Part shown: piece by piece, positions 26,191-35,398 of the stretch | How positions within the stretch are numbered: position 1 is the first letter of the stretch | Layout of the letters: the number at the start of each line of letters is the position of its first letter | NCBI GenBank assembly: GCA_010672825.2 | Contig: JAAHFU020000001.1 | Coordinates: 1,054,001 to 1,118,000, forward strand | Direction: 5' to 3' | Origin: Leptolyngbya sp. SIO1E4 | GTDB lineage: Bacteria; Cyanobacteriota; Cyanobacteriia; Phormidesmidales; Phormidesmidaceae | Length of the DNA: 64,000 nucleotides | Position numbers and translations under genes: made by a program | Notes under the pieces: generated by a model | What the model was told of the DNA's origin: nothing | Database searches by the model: none | What the model saw: only the letters and a program-made list of their open reading frames with translations

Positions 26191-27012
26191 GGCGAAGAGG
26201 GGGAGGGATGGACGGCTGGAAGCATAGGCCGCTGCTAAATGCTGTAGGCAACTGCGATCCTAGCTTCGATAGCTCGCTCGTATCACGCGACACAAGATAT
26301 TCCTTGAACAAGCGTCACTCCACCTCAGTGAGCAGTGTCCACTCAGTTCAAATATTTCTTACTTGTTCTGCGATAACCCGTTGAACCCCTAGCTAAAACC
26401 ACAACTGGAGCCTACCTCACGACACAGATTCATAATCGGCAGGCAACCAAAGCATGCGATGCAGCGCTATTCAATTTGAGTAAATCTTAATAATTAATGT
26501 AGCACAGACTTTGCATCTGAACAGCCCTTGATTCAAGAGTTTGATACAACTTTGCACTTCGAAAAGTAGTACAGGCAAACCAGCAGACCTCCTTATTCTC
26601 TTCTGAACATGAAAAATGACAAAGCGACTTGATCCCCTAGCTCATAGCGCTAGTTTATAAAGACAATCTTAAGATATCTCTCATATGAGGATTTTTATCC
26701 GGGTTGAGTCATCGTCCCTTCATGGGCCTAAATTCTCCGCTGGCAAAATAAAGGGGAATTTTTCTCGGGTGGCGGGATCGTCTTCATCCTGAGCAACCAC
26801 TGAGTTATCCGCAACGACTATAATTCCAGAGTTTTAATGGCTAGCATTGAAAAGTGTAGAGTGATTCAGGCAAAGTATAGAGGGATCGTAGGAAGGCAAG
26901 TCCTTAAAAGAGGTTTCATCAGCTTTATTGGTTTTCCTGCTTGTGGGCTTAGCTTAGAATAAGGTCAGAACTTGTAAAATTTCGTAAATAAACTGCCTGA
27001 GTCGGCCTACCC

Positions 27013-27984
27013 ATGGTTTCAGTTACTTCATTATTGGCTCCTGTCGAAACCGATTTGTCTCTCCTCGTTGAGAACTTAAAGAAGCTGGTAGGGGCCAAGC
27101 ATCCTATTCTCTACGCTGCTGCAGAGCACCTCTTTGGTGCTGGGGGGAAGCGCATTCGTCCGGCCATTGTCTTGCTTCTAGCCAGGGCCATTTCTCCAAC
27201 TGCGGAAATTTTGCCGCAGCATCGCCGCCTGGCTGAAATTACAGAGATGATCCATACAGCAAGTTTGGTTCATGACGATGTTGTCGATGAATCAGAAGTG
27301 CGTCGGGGTGTGCCGACGGTTCATAGCAGCTTCGGGAACCGAATAGCGGTACTCGCGGGCGATTTTCTGTTTGCTCAATCATCCTGGTACCTGGCCAACC
27401 TAGACAACCTTACCGTCGTGAAGCTGTTGTCTCAGGTGATTATGGATCTGGCAGAAGGCGAGATCCAACAAGGGCTCAACCGCTTTGACACAGGGCTAAC
27501 CCTAGATGCCTATCTCGATAAGAGTTACTACAAAACAGCGTCTTTAATTGCCAACAGTTCCAGGTCTGTGGGTGTTTTGAGTGGTTTGTCCGATCACCAG
27601 CTGGATAACCTCTACGCCTATGGGCGCAACTTGGGGTTAGCGTTCCAGATTGTGGATGATGTCTTGGACTTTACGGGCTCTGTGGAAGTCTTGGGCAAAC
27701 CCGCCTGTTCAGACCTCAAAAGTGGCAATCTAACCGCCCCTGTTTTGTATGCCCTGGAAGAAAAGCCTTATCTGGCAGGTCTCATTGAACGGGAGTTTTC
27801 TGAGGAGGGTGATTTTGCCCAGGCTATTGACCTGATTCATGGCAGCCAGGGAATTGCAAAATCGCGCGATCTGGCGACTCAACACATTGAACGAGCCATT
27901 GCTGCTTTACAAGATCTCCCCACTTCAGAACCTCAACAAGCATTAGTCGAACTGGCTAACTATGTCTTGAGGCGAGTTTACTAG
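27013..27984 (+). CDS. sds: Solanesyl (all-trans polyprenyl) diphosphate synthase
   Basis: The 323-residue protein is a trans-isoprenyl diphosphate synthase. The first aspartate-rich motif HDDVVDES lies near residue 92, the FARM-flanking GGKRIRPAIVLLLA near 48-61, and the second aspartate motif QIVDDVLDF near 215. Small residues before the first motif (MIHTASLVHDD) are typical of long-chain enzymes. The overall sequence is that of cyanobacterial solanesyl diphosphate synthase, which makes the C45 side chain of plastoquinone-9. It acts in the cytoplasm or at the membrane surface. It is monocistronic here. Start: ATG 27013. Confidence 0.9.
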   Translation: MVSVTSLLAPVETDLSLLVENLKKLVGAKHPILYAAAEHLFGAGGKRIRPAIVLLLARAISPTAEILPQHRRLAEITEMIHTASLVHDDVVDESEVRRGVPTVHSSFGNRIAVLAGDFLFAQSSWYLANLDNLTVVKLLSQVIMDLAEGEIQQGLNRFDTGLTLDAYLDKSYYKTASLIANSSRSVGVLSGLSDHQLDNLYAYGRNLGLAFQIVDDVLDFTGSVEVLGKPACSDLKSGNLTAPVLYALEEKPYLAGLIEREFSEEGDFAQAIDLIHGSQGIAKSRDLATQHIERAIAALQDLPTSEPQQALVELANYVLRRVY

Positions 27985-28242
27985 CGGGTTTACTCAAGGA
28001 AATATTGGGCGGTTGAAGTTGTGGCTGCAGGCACAGTCCAGATAACTCAACTGCCCTCTAATCAAACGTTTCTACTCATCCTTCTGTCCTCACCTTTTTA
28101 CCTTTTGCCATAGGAGCCTTGACTACGCTGACACCGGGGGCGATCGCGGCACAGCAAACGCCAGTACCTGCAAGCTCTTCTGCAAGAGCGCACAGGTGAG
28201 ACGTGGGCAGTATGATTGGCTCATCTCGCTTGAGCAAACACC

Positions 28243-28716
28243 ATGGCCCAGGAAATTGAACGCAAATTTTTGGTGACGGACTCCAGCTGGCGTCACGAGG
28301 CTAAAGGCACTCTATATCGCCAGGGATATATTCCAACCCAAAACAAAAGTACTGTGCGCATCCGCATTGCGGGCGATCGCGGCTACATTACCGTCAAAGG
28401 CGCAAGCGTCGGCATCAGCCGCCTAGAATTTGAATACGAAATTCCCCTCGCCGATGCTGACAGCATGTTAGACCAACTATGCCTGCGTCCCCTCATTGAA
28501 AAATGGCGTTATCGGCTAACCGTTGATAATCATCTTTGGGAAGTCGATGAGTTTTTAGGGGACAATGCCGGGCTCGTACTGGCAGAGGTAGAACTCACCC
28601 ATGAGACAGAATCAGTAACGCTCCCCCCTTGGGTAGGGAAAGAGGTCTCCCATGACCCTCGCTACTACAATGCCAACCTGACCAGAAACCCTTACCGTTT
28701 ATGGAAAGGCCTCTGA
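28243..28716 (+). CDS. CYTH-domain protein (triphosphate tunnel metalloenzyme family)
   Basis: The 157-residue protein starts MAQEIERKFLV; the EIERKFLV signature of the CYTH fold is exact. Alternating charged strand residues line the tunnel: TVRIRIAGDRGYITVKG (~residues 38-54), EFEYEIP (~63-69), KWRYRLTV and WEVDEFLG (~86-105), and LAEVELTHE (~114). Bacterial relatives of this short type hydrolyse inorganic triphosphate or other triphosphates; cyanobacterial members have been linked to tripolyphosphatase activity. Substrate specificity here is not determined. It stands alone between sds and a partial dispersed repeat. Confidence 0.85.
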   Translation: MAQEIERKFLVTDSSWRHEAKGTLYRQGYIPTQNKSTVRIRIAGDRGYITVKGASVGISRLEFEYEIPLADADSMLDQLCLRPLIEKWRYRLTVDNHLWEVDEFLGDNAGLVLAEVELTHETESVTLPPWVGKEVSHDPRYYNANLTRNPYRLWKGL

Positions 28717-28752
28717 GTCATATCGCAACACCTTGGCCTCCTACCCCCTTGC

Positions 28753-28790
28753 CTTGACCCAGATGGTGAACTCAACTGAATCAGGCTCTA
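28753..28790 (+). repeat. 3' fragment of the dispersed element
   Basis: cttgacccagatggtgaact and caactgaatcaggctcta match the right third of the ~97-bp element (TTGACCCAGATGTACTGG, CAACTGAACAAGGCTATA). The left two thirds and the CCCTAGACCC core are absent. It lies in the short spacer between the CYTH gene and the convergent hybrid kinase. Confidence 0.6.
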
Positions 28791-28853
28791 CGCCGTTTGC
28801 TGTAGGAATGCTCATCGGCAAAATTCACAGCGACTTTCCTGCAAGAACCAGAC

Positions 28854-31800
28854 TTACTGCAAAGGGCGGATTAGCTGGAGAATCGTGTCGAATTGGAAAT
28901 TTTCTGTCAAATATTGCAAAGACCCAATCAGATGAGTATGCTCCTCAGGGATTTGACCAATTAGCTCATTGATTTTGCTATCGCGACATTCTAGCGCCGC
29001 AATGTTGAGTTGAGTGATCCAACCATCGGGCATCACTTGAAGATCTACGGGTTGCAGTGCAACACCAGTAGACTCGGTAGTCAGGGTAGAGGCTTCCAAA
29101 TCTTCGGGGCTGCGGTAAATGTACTGTACTCCCAAGTGGGTGGCGAGTTTTGAGAAGAGAAGCTCTGATTGAATCGGTTTACTGACGACATCATCGCAAC
29201 CAGCAGCCAGAATCACGGCATGCTCATCTTCAAAAGCACTCCCCGTGACAGCAATCACAATCACATCGCGCCCCTGAGGGGTCGCTCGAACTTTCTGAAC
29301 GGCTTCGTAGCCGTCCATAATCGGCATACACATATCGATTAAAACGGCATGGGGGTTACAAACGGCAAATCGCTGCAATCCTTCTACCCCATTACGGGCT
29401 TCCCAAACTTGAAACCCGACCGTATTGAGGAGGGTGGTTAAGAGTTTGCGGCTATCAGCCTGATCTTCAACCACCAACAAGCGATAGGGAGCCTGCCCAG
29501 GGGCCAATCTGTCTACGACAGGAGACCCTAACCTGGTTTCATCAGGATAAACTTGAAGCGCCTGAGTCAGAATCGTAAACCGAAACGTACTGCCCTGGCC
29601 AAGCACGCTCTCTACTGTAATTTCTCCGCCCATGAGCTGAACAAACTGCTGACTAATGGCTAGCCCCAATCCGGTGCCCTCTTGCATCTGTTGCCCGATC
29701 GCAGTTTGTTCAAAGGGTTGAAACAGACGATCCATCTCTTGGTCAGCCACACCAGGGCCAGTGTCTTCAACCTCAAAATAGAGTCGGAATGCTGACTGAT
29801 TAGCCCAGGCTACCGGTAGCGGCTGGGCATGAAGCCGCAAAATGACATGCCCAGCCGGGGTAAATTTAATGGCATTGCCCAGTAAGTTCAACAAAATTTG
29901 GCGCAGTTTGCCACTGTCGGTTTGGATGGTGCGGGGAACATCAGGCTGGCATTCAAAGGCGAGATGAAGCTTTTTGCGATCGGCCTTGAGGGACAACATA
30001 CGGTGGAGTTCGTCCAGCAAGCGATGCAGATCAACGGTTTGCTCCCGTATCTCGATCTGGCCTGCTTCAATTTTGGCCATGTCTAGCACATTATTAATCA
30101 GCCCTAGCAAATGGCGGCCACTCCGGTTAATCACATCCAGGTAATCCTGGTATTTCAGAGACAGAGACGTATCGCGGGCCATCAGATCGCTAAAGCCCAG
30201 GATGGCATTAAGCGGGGTCCGCAGCTCGTGGCTCATATTGGCGAGAAAGTTGCTCTTGGCACGGTTCGCGTTTTCGGCAGCTTCTTTGGCGTCTCGCAGC
30301 GCCGTTTCCACCTGTTTATGGTCGGTAATGTCTTCTAAAAAGAACAAGAACCCATCATGCTGCGAAGCAGGAACCTGCAAATTTGAAAATTGCTTGCGAG
30401 ACAGGAGTGGCTGCCATCGGAGTTCAAACCAGCGAGTTTGATAGAAAACAATGCGGTTCGAGGGGGGAAGGCCTGTCTTAAGCTGGTGGAGCGCCAATTC
30501 CCAGGTTGACTGGGTCATCCAATGGGGGACCAGGCTTTGCTGCAGATTAGCCCCGAGTTGGATGTCTAGCCAGGCGGTGGCTTGTGGATTGCAAAACCAG
30601 ACCCGACCACCCATGTCAGCCGCCAACAACCCAATGGGCAGGCTGTCGGCGATCGCCGTTTGCACAGACTGAGCCCGACCTAGCTGATCGGCCAAGGTAG
30701 TCAACTGTACAATGCGAGCACCAATCGCCTCAGATTGGCCGATGGCTGTTGGCGGTACGGGGAGTGGCTCAATCAGCTGACCATCCAAGGTCTCCAGATC
30801 TTCGTGATACGTTTGCCAGAGGTGTTGTATCTGGCGCCTCAACAACCCATTTTCGCGCACTTGCTCGCTGACTAGCACCGCTACCGTTGTGGTACCCACC
30901 AGCAAAATCGGAGGTGCGGTCGGGAGCCAAGTATCCTGACAGAAAAGGATAAAGCTGAGCAGACACCAGCTTGTATTCAAGCCCACCATCAGCCCCAACT
31001 GCAGCCGCATCCTGCGCCCCAATAGCAAGCTACTCAGCAAGGGACCTGCGATAATAGTTAGTCCTAAAACCCAGCGATCGCCGATGGGAGATAAAAAGGA
31101 CTGCTGTAGGCCATTGTTGATGGCCGTGGCATGCAGGTAAACGCTACTCGCCGGAGAATCGTAATCGAAGGGCGTTACCAGGGGGTCAATGCCAGTAGCG
31201 GTAACCCCGACCAATACAATTTTGTCTTGAAAGGTCTCTACAGGAACCTGTCCCTCAATGACTTCTACGAAAGAATAATGGGGTAAGGTTTGAGCTGACC
31301 CCACCCAGTTTAACCATAAGGGCTGATCTAACGTCGGCATGGGCACCAGCGCTTGCACCAAAGAGTATGCTTGTAAGGTCGCCAGGCTCAAAGCATGGGA
31401 TTGCCCGACGTAAGGAGCCAGACGGCGCACCATACCATCGGGGTCTTGTTGCTGTACCACATGGCCGAATGCCATAGCAGCTTCTTTGAGCGGGGGCACA
31501 GGCTCTAGCAACACCCCACTATCGTCATAGGCTTCAGCAAGGACGACACGCCCATAGGCTGCGATCGCATCCGCCAACACCCCGTCATCTGCGCTACTCT
31601 CTGACCACAGCAAATTAATGGTGACGACACTGGGGTTGCCCTGAGCCAAAACATCCAGCAGCTCAGCATACTGCTGACGTGGCCAGGGAAATCGCCCCAG
31701 TTGCTCTAAGCTATCGTCATCAATGGCGATTAGCACCAGGCGCTCATCCCAAGCATCTTCCCCTCGCAGTCGGAACCAGCTCTGATAGGACGTACGTTCT

Positions 31801-31901
31801 ATTGGAGCCAAGACAGACAGCTTAAAGAGGAGCGCGACAAAACAGGCTGAGGCTACCCCAGGTAAGAGCCGCCAGGCCCAGTTATAAAACCGCCAGGTCA
31901 T
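28854..31901 (-). CDS. CHASE2 hybrid sensor histidine kinase with receiver domain
   Basis: The 1,015-residue protein has a first membrane helix (residues ~12-35), an extracytoplasmic CHASE2 domain (~35-275), three closely spaced helices (~277-350), a PAS-like domain (~400-535), HisKA with the phosphoacceptor His in MSHELRTPLNAILGFSDLM (~555), HATPase_c with LLNLLGNAIKF and GTGLGLAIS, and a receiver (from ~800, VVEDQADS; phosphoacceptor Asp in VLIDMCMP). About 90 residues of tail follow. CHASE2 proteins sense unknown periplasmic cues. The upstream FecR-domain gene overlaps its start by 20 bp, so the pair is translationally coupled and probably functions together. No separate response regulator is adjacent. 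Confidence 0.88.
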   Translation of the reverse strand: MTWRFYNWAWRLLPGVASACFVALLFKLSVLAPIERTSYQSWFRLRGEDAWDERLVLIAIDDDSLEQLGRFPWPRQQYAELLDVLAQGNPSVVTINLLWSESSADDGVLADAIAAYGRVVLAEAYDDSGVLLEPVPPLKEAAMAFGHVVQQQDPDGMVRRLAPYVGQSHALSLATLQAYSLVQALVPMPTLDQPLWLNWVGSAQTLPHYSFVEVIEGQVPVETFQDKIVLVGVTATGIDPLVTPFDYDSPASSVYLHATAINNGLQQSFLSPIGDRWVLGLTIIAGPLLSSLLLGRRMRLQLGLMVGLNTSWCLLSFILFCQDTWLPTAPPILLVGTTTVAVLVSEQVRENGLLRRQIQHLWQTYHEDLETLDGQLIEPLPVPPTAIGQSEAIGARIVQLTTLADQLGRAQSVQTAIADSLPIGLLAADMGGRVWFCNPQATAWLDIQLGANLQQSLVPHWMTQSTWELALHQLKTGLPPSNRIVFYQTRWFELRWQPLLSRKQFSNLQVPASQHDGFLFFLEDITDHKQVETALRDAKEAAENANRAKSNFLANMSHELRTPLNAILGFSDLMARDTSLSLKYQDYLDVINRSGRHLLGLINNVLDMAKIEAGQIEIREQTVDLHRLLDELHRMLSLKADRKKLHLAFECQPDVPRTIQTDSGKLRQILLNLLGNAIKFTPAGHVILRLHAQPLPVAWANQSAFRLYFEVEDTGPGVADQEMDRLFQPFEQTAIGQQMQEGTGLGLAISQQFVQLMGGEITVESVLGQGSTFRFTILTQALQVYPDETRLGSPVVDRLAPGQAPYRLLVVEDQADSRKLLTTLLNTVGFQVWEARNGVEGLQRFAVCNPHAVLIDMCMPIMDGYEAVQKVRATPQGRDVIVIAVTGSAFEDEHAVILAAGCDDVVSKPIQSELLFSKLATHLGVQYIYRSPEDLEASTLTTESTGVALQPVDLQVMPDGWITQLNIAALECRDSKINELIGQIPEEHTHLIGSLQYLTENFQFDTILQLIRPLQ

Positions 31902-32769
31902 AATCGCGCCGTTGTCCCAAAGGGGTAATCACCGTGATCTGCACCCGCGTCCCCAAAACCGGAAGAAATTCGAGCGTAAATCGCCCATTAGTGTCGACGG
32001 TCTGGGGCTCCTCTTCTACCAGCACCAAGTTAACCGGGTCTACCTGGCCAACTAACTGCAATCGACGGTTTCCTCCCTCGATACTCCGGACAATTTCGTA
32101 GGTCAGTTCAGGATTATCTTGCAGGGGGGTGGGGGGAGAGGGGGGCTGCCCTGGCACCGTCAAATTTTGAAAGCCCCCCGGAACTTCTACCGTTTGGTCT
32201 TGGGCTGAAGTTGCGACCGCACCGGTTAGCGTTGCCACCCCCATCTTGCCATCGGGTTGCACGCTGACTCCAAATTCCGTCCCCCGCACGCTGCTCACCC
32301 CAGCTGGAGTCTGGATTTCTAACTCAGAACCCTCATGGGTAAATGAGCGCAACTGCAGACGCACCTGACCTTGAGGCACTTCGAGATGAGTAATGCGGCC
32401 ATTATCGGGCGCAATATCCATCCTCTGAATGCGCAGGCGGGTATTTTCAGACACGTTGATGAAGCCAACCCCCGTGTCGACCTCTAACCGAGCGGTTGCG
32501 GACTGACTTGTGGTGAGGCCATCCCCCACGGATTGCAGGCGATCGCCGACTCGAGCTGTCCGAGAAGTTCGACTATTGCGGAACGTAACGCTCCCAGACA
32601 TGGATCGCAAAGCCAAATAGCGCTCCACTCTAACTGGGACATTCCGTTGCGCCCAGCCGTTGGCATGTATTCCTAAGAAGACAAATGATGTGAAGAGGGT
32701 GATGAGGATCATCCGCCGCCATTGCAGGTAGCGCTTTCCTCGCGTTGAAAAAAGAAACTGAAAATTCAT
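31882..32769 (-). CDS. FecR-domain secreted protein
   Basis: From ATG 32769 the product has 295 residues. It has a signal/anchor helix (~20-38, MILITLFTSFVFLGIHANGW), then a FecR-type beta domain (~55-195) with ARVGDRLQSVGDGLTTSQSA, LEVPQGQVRLQL and TPAGVSSVRGTEFGVSV. A Pro-rich linker follows, then a ~85-residue beta-sandwich-like tail. FecR domains transmit periplasmic signals; cyanobacteria often pair them with CHASE2 proteins, as here. The 20-bp overlap with the kinase gene supports cooperation. The frame extends upstream to 32838, but those 23 residues do not look like a signal peptide start. Confidence 0.8.
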   Translation of the reverse strand: MNFQFLFSTRGKRYLQWRRMILITLFTSFVFLGIHANGWAQRNVPVRVERYLALRSMSGSVTFRNSRTSRTARVGDRLQSVGDGLTTSQSATARLEVDTGVGFINVSENTRLRIQRMDIAPDNGRITHLEVPQGQVRLQLRSFTHEGSELEIQTPAGVSSVRGTEFGVSVQPDGKMGVATLTGAVATSAQDQTVEVPGGFQNLTVPGQPPSPPTPLQDNPELTYEIVRSIEGGNRRLQLVGQVDPVNLVLVEEEPQTVDTNGRFTLEFLPVLGTRVQITVITPLGQRRDYDLAVL

Positions 32770-32838
32770 GTAGACTGAGTTCGCGTCATAAAGTAAAGTT
32801 GATTTTCTAAATGTAGGCACCAAACCCAAACCTATCAA

Positions 32839-33183
32839 GCCAGAGGTTCGATTGGCTACAGCTTTATCTAGACAACCCCCCTGCGATCGAAAAATTAATC
32901 GAAAGGGGGCCTGCCCTCAAACAGGATCGACCGAAATAGCACTTACTTAAGATCGATGGGCACCAGCCACGCGGCTGCAACCAAGTCTTTCAGCCATTTA
33001 TAAGGGTTTCAGTCAGCGCCATTCAGGGCTACTGTTTTCTTACCGATAGCGCTGACCCTTATAAAGGTCTGTAGGAGCGTGTCTACGGGATGATGCACAT
33101 CGATCGCGTTTGTCTACCCCTGCATCTTGGGGTGCTATCCATCAAAGTTTTCCCCTGATAGGCAAAACTCTTGTTCAAAGATA
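32839..33183. other. Intergenic region, nothing recognised
   Basis: About 345 bp between the ycf19-like gene (upstream on the same strand) and the FecR gene. It includes a near-repeat (acttataagggt / acccttataaaggt around 32996-33066) that might pair into a long hairpin. No other feature was seen. Confidence 0.35.
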
Positions 33184-33507
33184 CTAGCTACCGATCGAGG
33201 CGGAGGCTAAAATTCGCAGCAGCCCCTGTTGACCAATCAAAACTTCCCGCAGCAGCGTAGTAATGCCCACCCAGATAATCGGTGAAATATCTACGCCACC
33301 CACAGGAGGCACGACCTTACGAACGGGAACCAATAAAAATTCTGTCGGCCAAATCACAAGGTTGAAGGGCAAGCGATCGCCGTCAGCTTGGGGATACCAA
33401 GTCAAAACGATGCGAACAATAAAAAGTAATGTATAAATTCCCAATACTGGGCCAAGGATCCAACTTGCAAGCTGGGCTAGCGTCAACGGGTCGCTCATGG
33501 TCAACAC
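33184..33507 (-). CDS. ycf19: YggT/Ycf19-family membrane protein
   Basis: The 107-residue protein has two hydrophobic regions (residues ~12-35, LASWILGPVLGIYTLLFIVRI, and ~72-95). The family hallmark FIVRIVLTWYPQ is followed by PFNLVIWPTEFLLVPVRKVVPPVGGVDISP, the latter being the highly conserved YggT/Ycf19 block. In cyanobacteria and plastids these proteins influence thylakoid/nucleoid organisation and cytochrome b6f heme assembly (CCB3-like members). It is divergent from psbX with a ~240-bp shared promoter region. ATG 33507 or ATG 33498 may be the start. Confidence 0.85.
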   Translation of the reverse strand: MLTMSDPLTLAQLASWILGPVLGIYTLLFIVRIVLTWYPQADGDRLPFNLVIWPTEFLLVPVRKVVPPVGGVDISPIIWVGITTLLREVLIGQQGLLRILASASIGS

Positions 33508-33743
33508 ACAGTAAACAATTCAATATTCTTAACTTCAGGTCTAATAATTGAGACCCACTTGAAGCGTCGGGAATCAAGCCCAGATCATTATCATACCTGC
33601 CTATTCGCCCAGATGAAGAGGCAGGTCCACCCTCAATCGCTTGCATCTAACTACTGAAGTCGCGTTGGGCATCTTCTCAGGAGCGTAACAAAGCGATAGA
33701 ATCTTAACCATCAATTTAGTCCATCTCTTTAATCTTCAGTACT

Positions 33744-33863
33744 ATGACACCTTCTTTGACCAACTTTTTGCTGAGCCTTGTCGCGGGTGGGATCATCGTT
33801 GTTATTCCAGCGGTAACCGCTCTCGTTTTCATCAGCCAGCGGGATAAAATTCGCCGTTCATAG
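33744..33863 (+). CDS. psbX: Photosystem II protein PsbX
   Basis: ATG 33744 opens a 39-residue product: MTPSLTNFLLSLVAGGIIVV, then IPAVTALVFISQRDKIRRS and TAG at 33861-33863. The MTPSL(A/T)NFL start, a single transmembrane helix with a Gly-Gly kink, and the basic SQRDKIRRS tail are the PsbX pattern. PsbX is a low-mass subunit near cytochrome b559 that affects QB-site plastoquinone turnover. The gene is too short for ordinary gene calls. It is monocistronic, divergent from ycf19, and followed by a small hairpin. Confidence 0.93.
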   Translation: MTPSLTNFLLSLVAGGIIVVIPAVTALVFISQRDKIRRS

Positions 33864-33907
33864 ACCATTCACTCAGGATTTCCGCTGGAGTGAGTAGGGA
33901 TTTTATA

Positions 33908-33934
33908 GGCAGAAGCTATTCGTTAGTTTCTGCC
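33908..33934 (+). terminator. Hairpin downstream of psbX
   Basis: ggcagaa (33908-33914) pairs exactly with ttctgcc (33928-33934) around a 13-base loop, followed by ttctcg rather than a clean T-run. It lies 45 bp after the psbX stop. A weak terminator or mRNA-stabilising 3' hairpin is likely. Confidence 0.45.
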
Positions 33935-34442
33935 TTCTCGCTGTGTATAGGCCCGTAGGCACCCAAAAACGCAGGGAATAATAAGATGTGCTGGGTGCTC
34001 AATCTAGTGCATGTTCAACTCAGTTTCGAGACCAGCTCTAGCGATGACACAGCGGGTGAAAGTCTGCCTCAACCGATCGCAGCACCATGAACGATGACTC
34101 AGAACAGAATCAGGGCATAACAGAGGTTAGGGAATGATGTTGAAGGCTAGAGAGGAACTGCCCAACACGTTGTGATTGAGTTTTCAGTACTGCTGGAAGA
34201 TCCCTTGGATTTTGGGTAGACAACAACTATCACAAAGGGCCAATACAGATCAGCGAAAGCCGTTCGAAGCCCGCTAGTATATAGCAAACAGCTTTAAGTC
34301 ATCATATAGACGAGAATCGCGCTAGGTATTGAGCTGTTCGGTATAAAGGTTGGGTTCCCATTTACCCTGGCTGTCCCTATTTTTGCTTACTCCAGCAATA
34401 CCATTACCTCGCTTCAAGTCTTTATCCTAAGAGGAATCTCCT
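33935..34442. other. Intergenic region upstream of ycf66
   Basis: About 500 bp with no supported coding frame, tRNA or riboswitch consensus. The final part carries the ycf66 leader with AAGAGGAATC, a plausible ribosome binding site 8 bp before its GTG start. Confidence 0.4.
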
Positions 34443-35258
34443 GTGAACTTCGGTACGCCTGTTCCCTTGCTAATTGGTATCGTTCTAATTATCGGAGCGG
34501 TCGCACTCTTCTTTTTGGATAAAATCAAGCCCGGCTATGGGCGCGATTCTGACAAGGTCTACGCCATCCTCTGGCTCGTTTCAGGCGTGTTCCTGCTGGG
34601 GCACTTAACCATGGAGCTCCTTGCCTCGTTCCAGCAGTTAATCATGACGGGGATGCTGATTGCCATCACGATTGAGAATATTTTGTCTAGGAAGCCAAGG
34701 GACGATCGCTACGCCCCCCAAGCGGCTTCAGATGCCCCCATGAGAGGGGAGCCTTCTTACCGTCCCAGCCGTACCGCTAGCTATGGAAACAGTGCTCGCA
34801 TGAATGTGCGGGCCGAGTTAGAAAACGAAGGCCCGCCGAGGGGGCGTTTCCCGACTGATCGCCGCGTCTTGAGTGGCCGCGAAGAGCAAGGGGGGCGCCG
34901 GTCTTCTTACTATGGGGACGATTATCCTGACCGCTACGGAGATGATCGGGACTATGGAGCACGCCCAAATGGGTCTTCCGATCGCCCCGTCGGACGGTTG
35001 GCCCCCGGCAATGATCGGATTCGGCGGCGGCGACCAAAATCAGTTGACAGCCGCTATGGAGATGTCAGTAACGGCGGAGCCTGGGATGAGCCCAGCTCTG
35101 GCTACAGTGCGAATTCGGGTGGCTACAGCAGCCATTCTTCCGACCCTGCCCCCAGAAACGGCGCTGAGTCTGATAGCTATGTTGACTATCGTCCGGTTGA
35201 TTATCCAAGTGATGAGCCTAATACCCCCTCTAACCCAGACTATGGCAACAGATATTAG
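34443..35258 (+). CDS. ycf66: Ycf66-family protein with long low-complexity tail
   Basis: The 271-residue protein begins VNFGTPVPLLIGIVLIIGAV (GTG start, GAGGAA just upstream). The first ~80 residues carry three short hydrophobic segments and the Ycf66 block FFLDKIKPGYGRDSDKVYAI. Ycf66 is a cyanobacterial/plastid protein of unknown function. From ~residue 85 the tail is disordered and rich in Arg, Asp, Tyr, Gly and Ser (PDRYGDDRDYGARPNG), much longer than the core. Such tyrosine/arginine-rich tails could support phase separation or RNA contact, which is speculative. Confidence 0.85.
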   Translation: MNFGTPVPLLIGIVLIIGAVALFFLDKIKPGYGRDSDKVYAILWLVSGVFLLGHLTMELLASFQQLIMTGMLIAITIENILSRKPRDDRYAPQAASDAPMRGEPSYRPSRTASYGNSARMNVRAELENEGPPRGRFPTDRRVLSGREEQGGRRSSYYGDDYPDRYGDDRDYGARPNGSSDRPVGRLAPGNDRIRRRRPKSVDSRYGDVSNGGAWDEPSSGYSANSGGYSSHSSDPAPRNGAESDSYVDYRPVDYPSDEPNTPSNPDYGNRY

Positions 35259-35398
35259 GGGGCGTTAGCCGCCACGAGACCCCCTTTATCTAATCGGCAG
35301 GAAGCGGAGGGCAAGCGGCTGTCTTAACTGGCGGCTGCCTTGCCAGCACGCCCAGGTGATAGAAATGTCATAGAGAGGCCACACATCAGGATTTACCG

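Larger units (their letters stand above)
25374..27012. other. Long non-coding stretch of 1.6 kb
   Basis: Apart from a dispersed repeat (25696-25792) and a candidate 41-codon gene (26065-26190), no supported feature is present. Minus-strand frames at 25475-25723 and 25638-25862 flank or read through the repeat and look like noise or decayed sequence. The last ~300 bp should hold the sds promoter. Confidence 0.45.
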
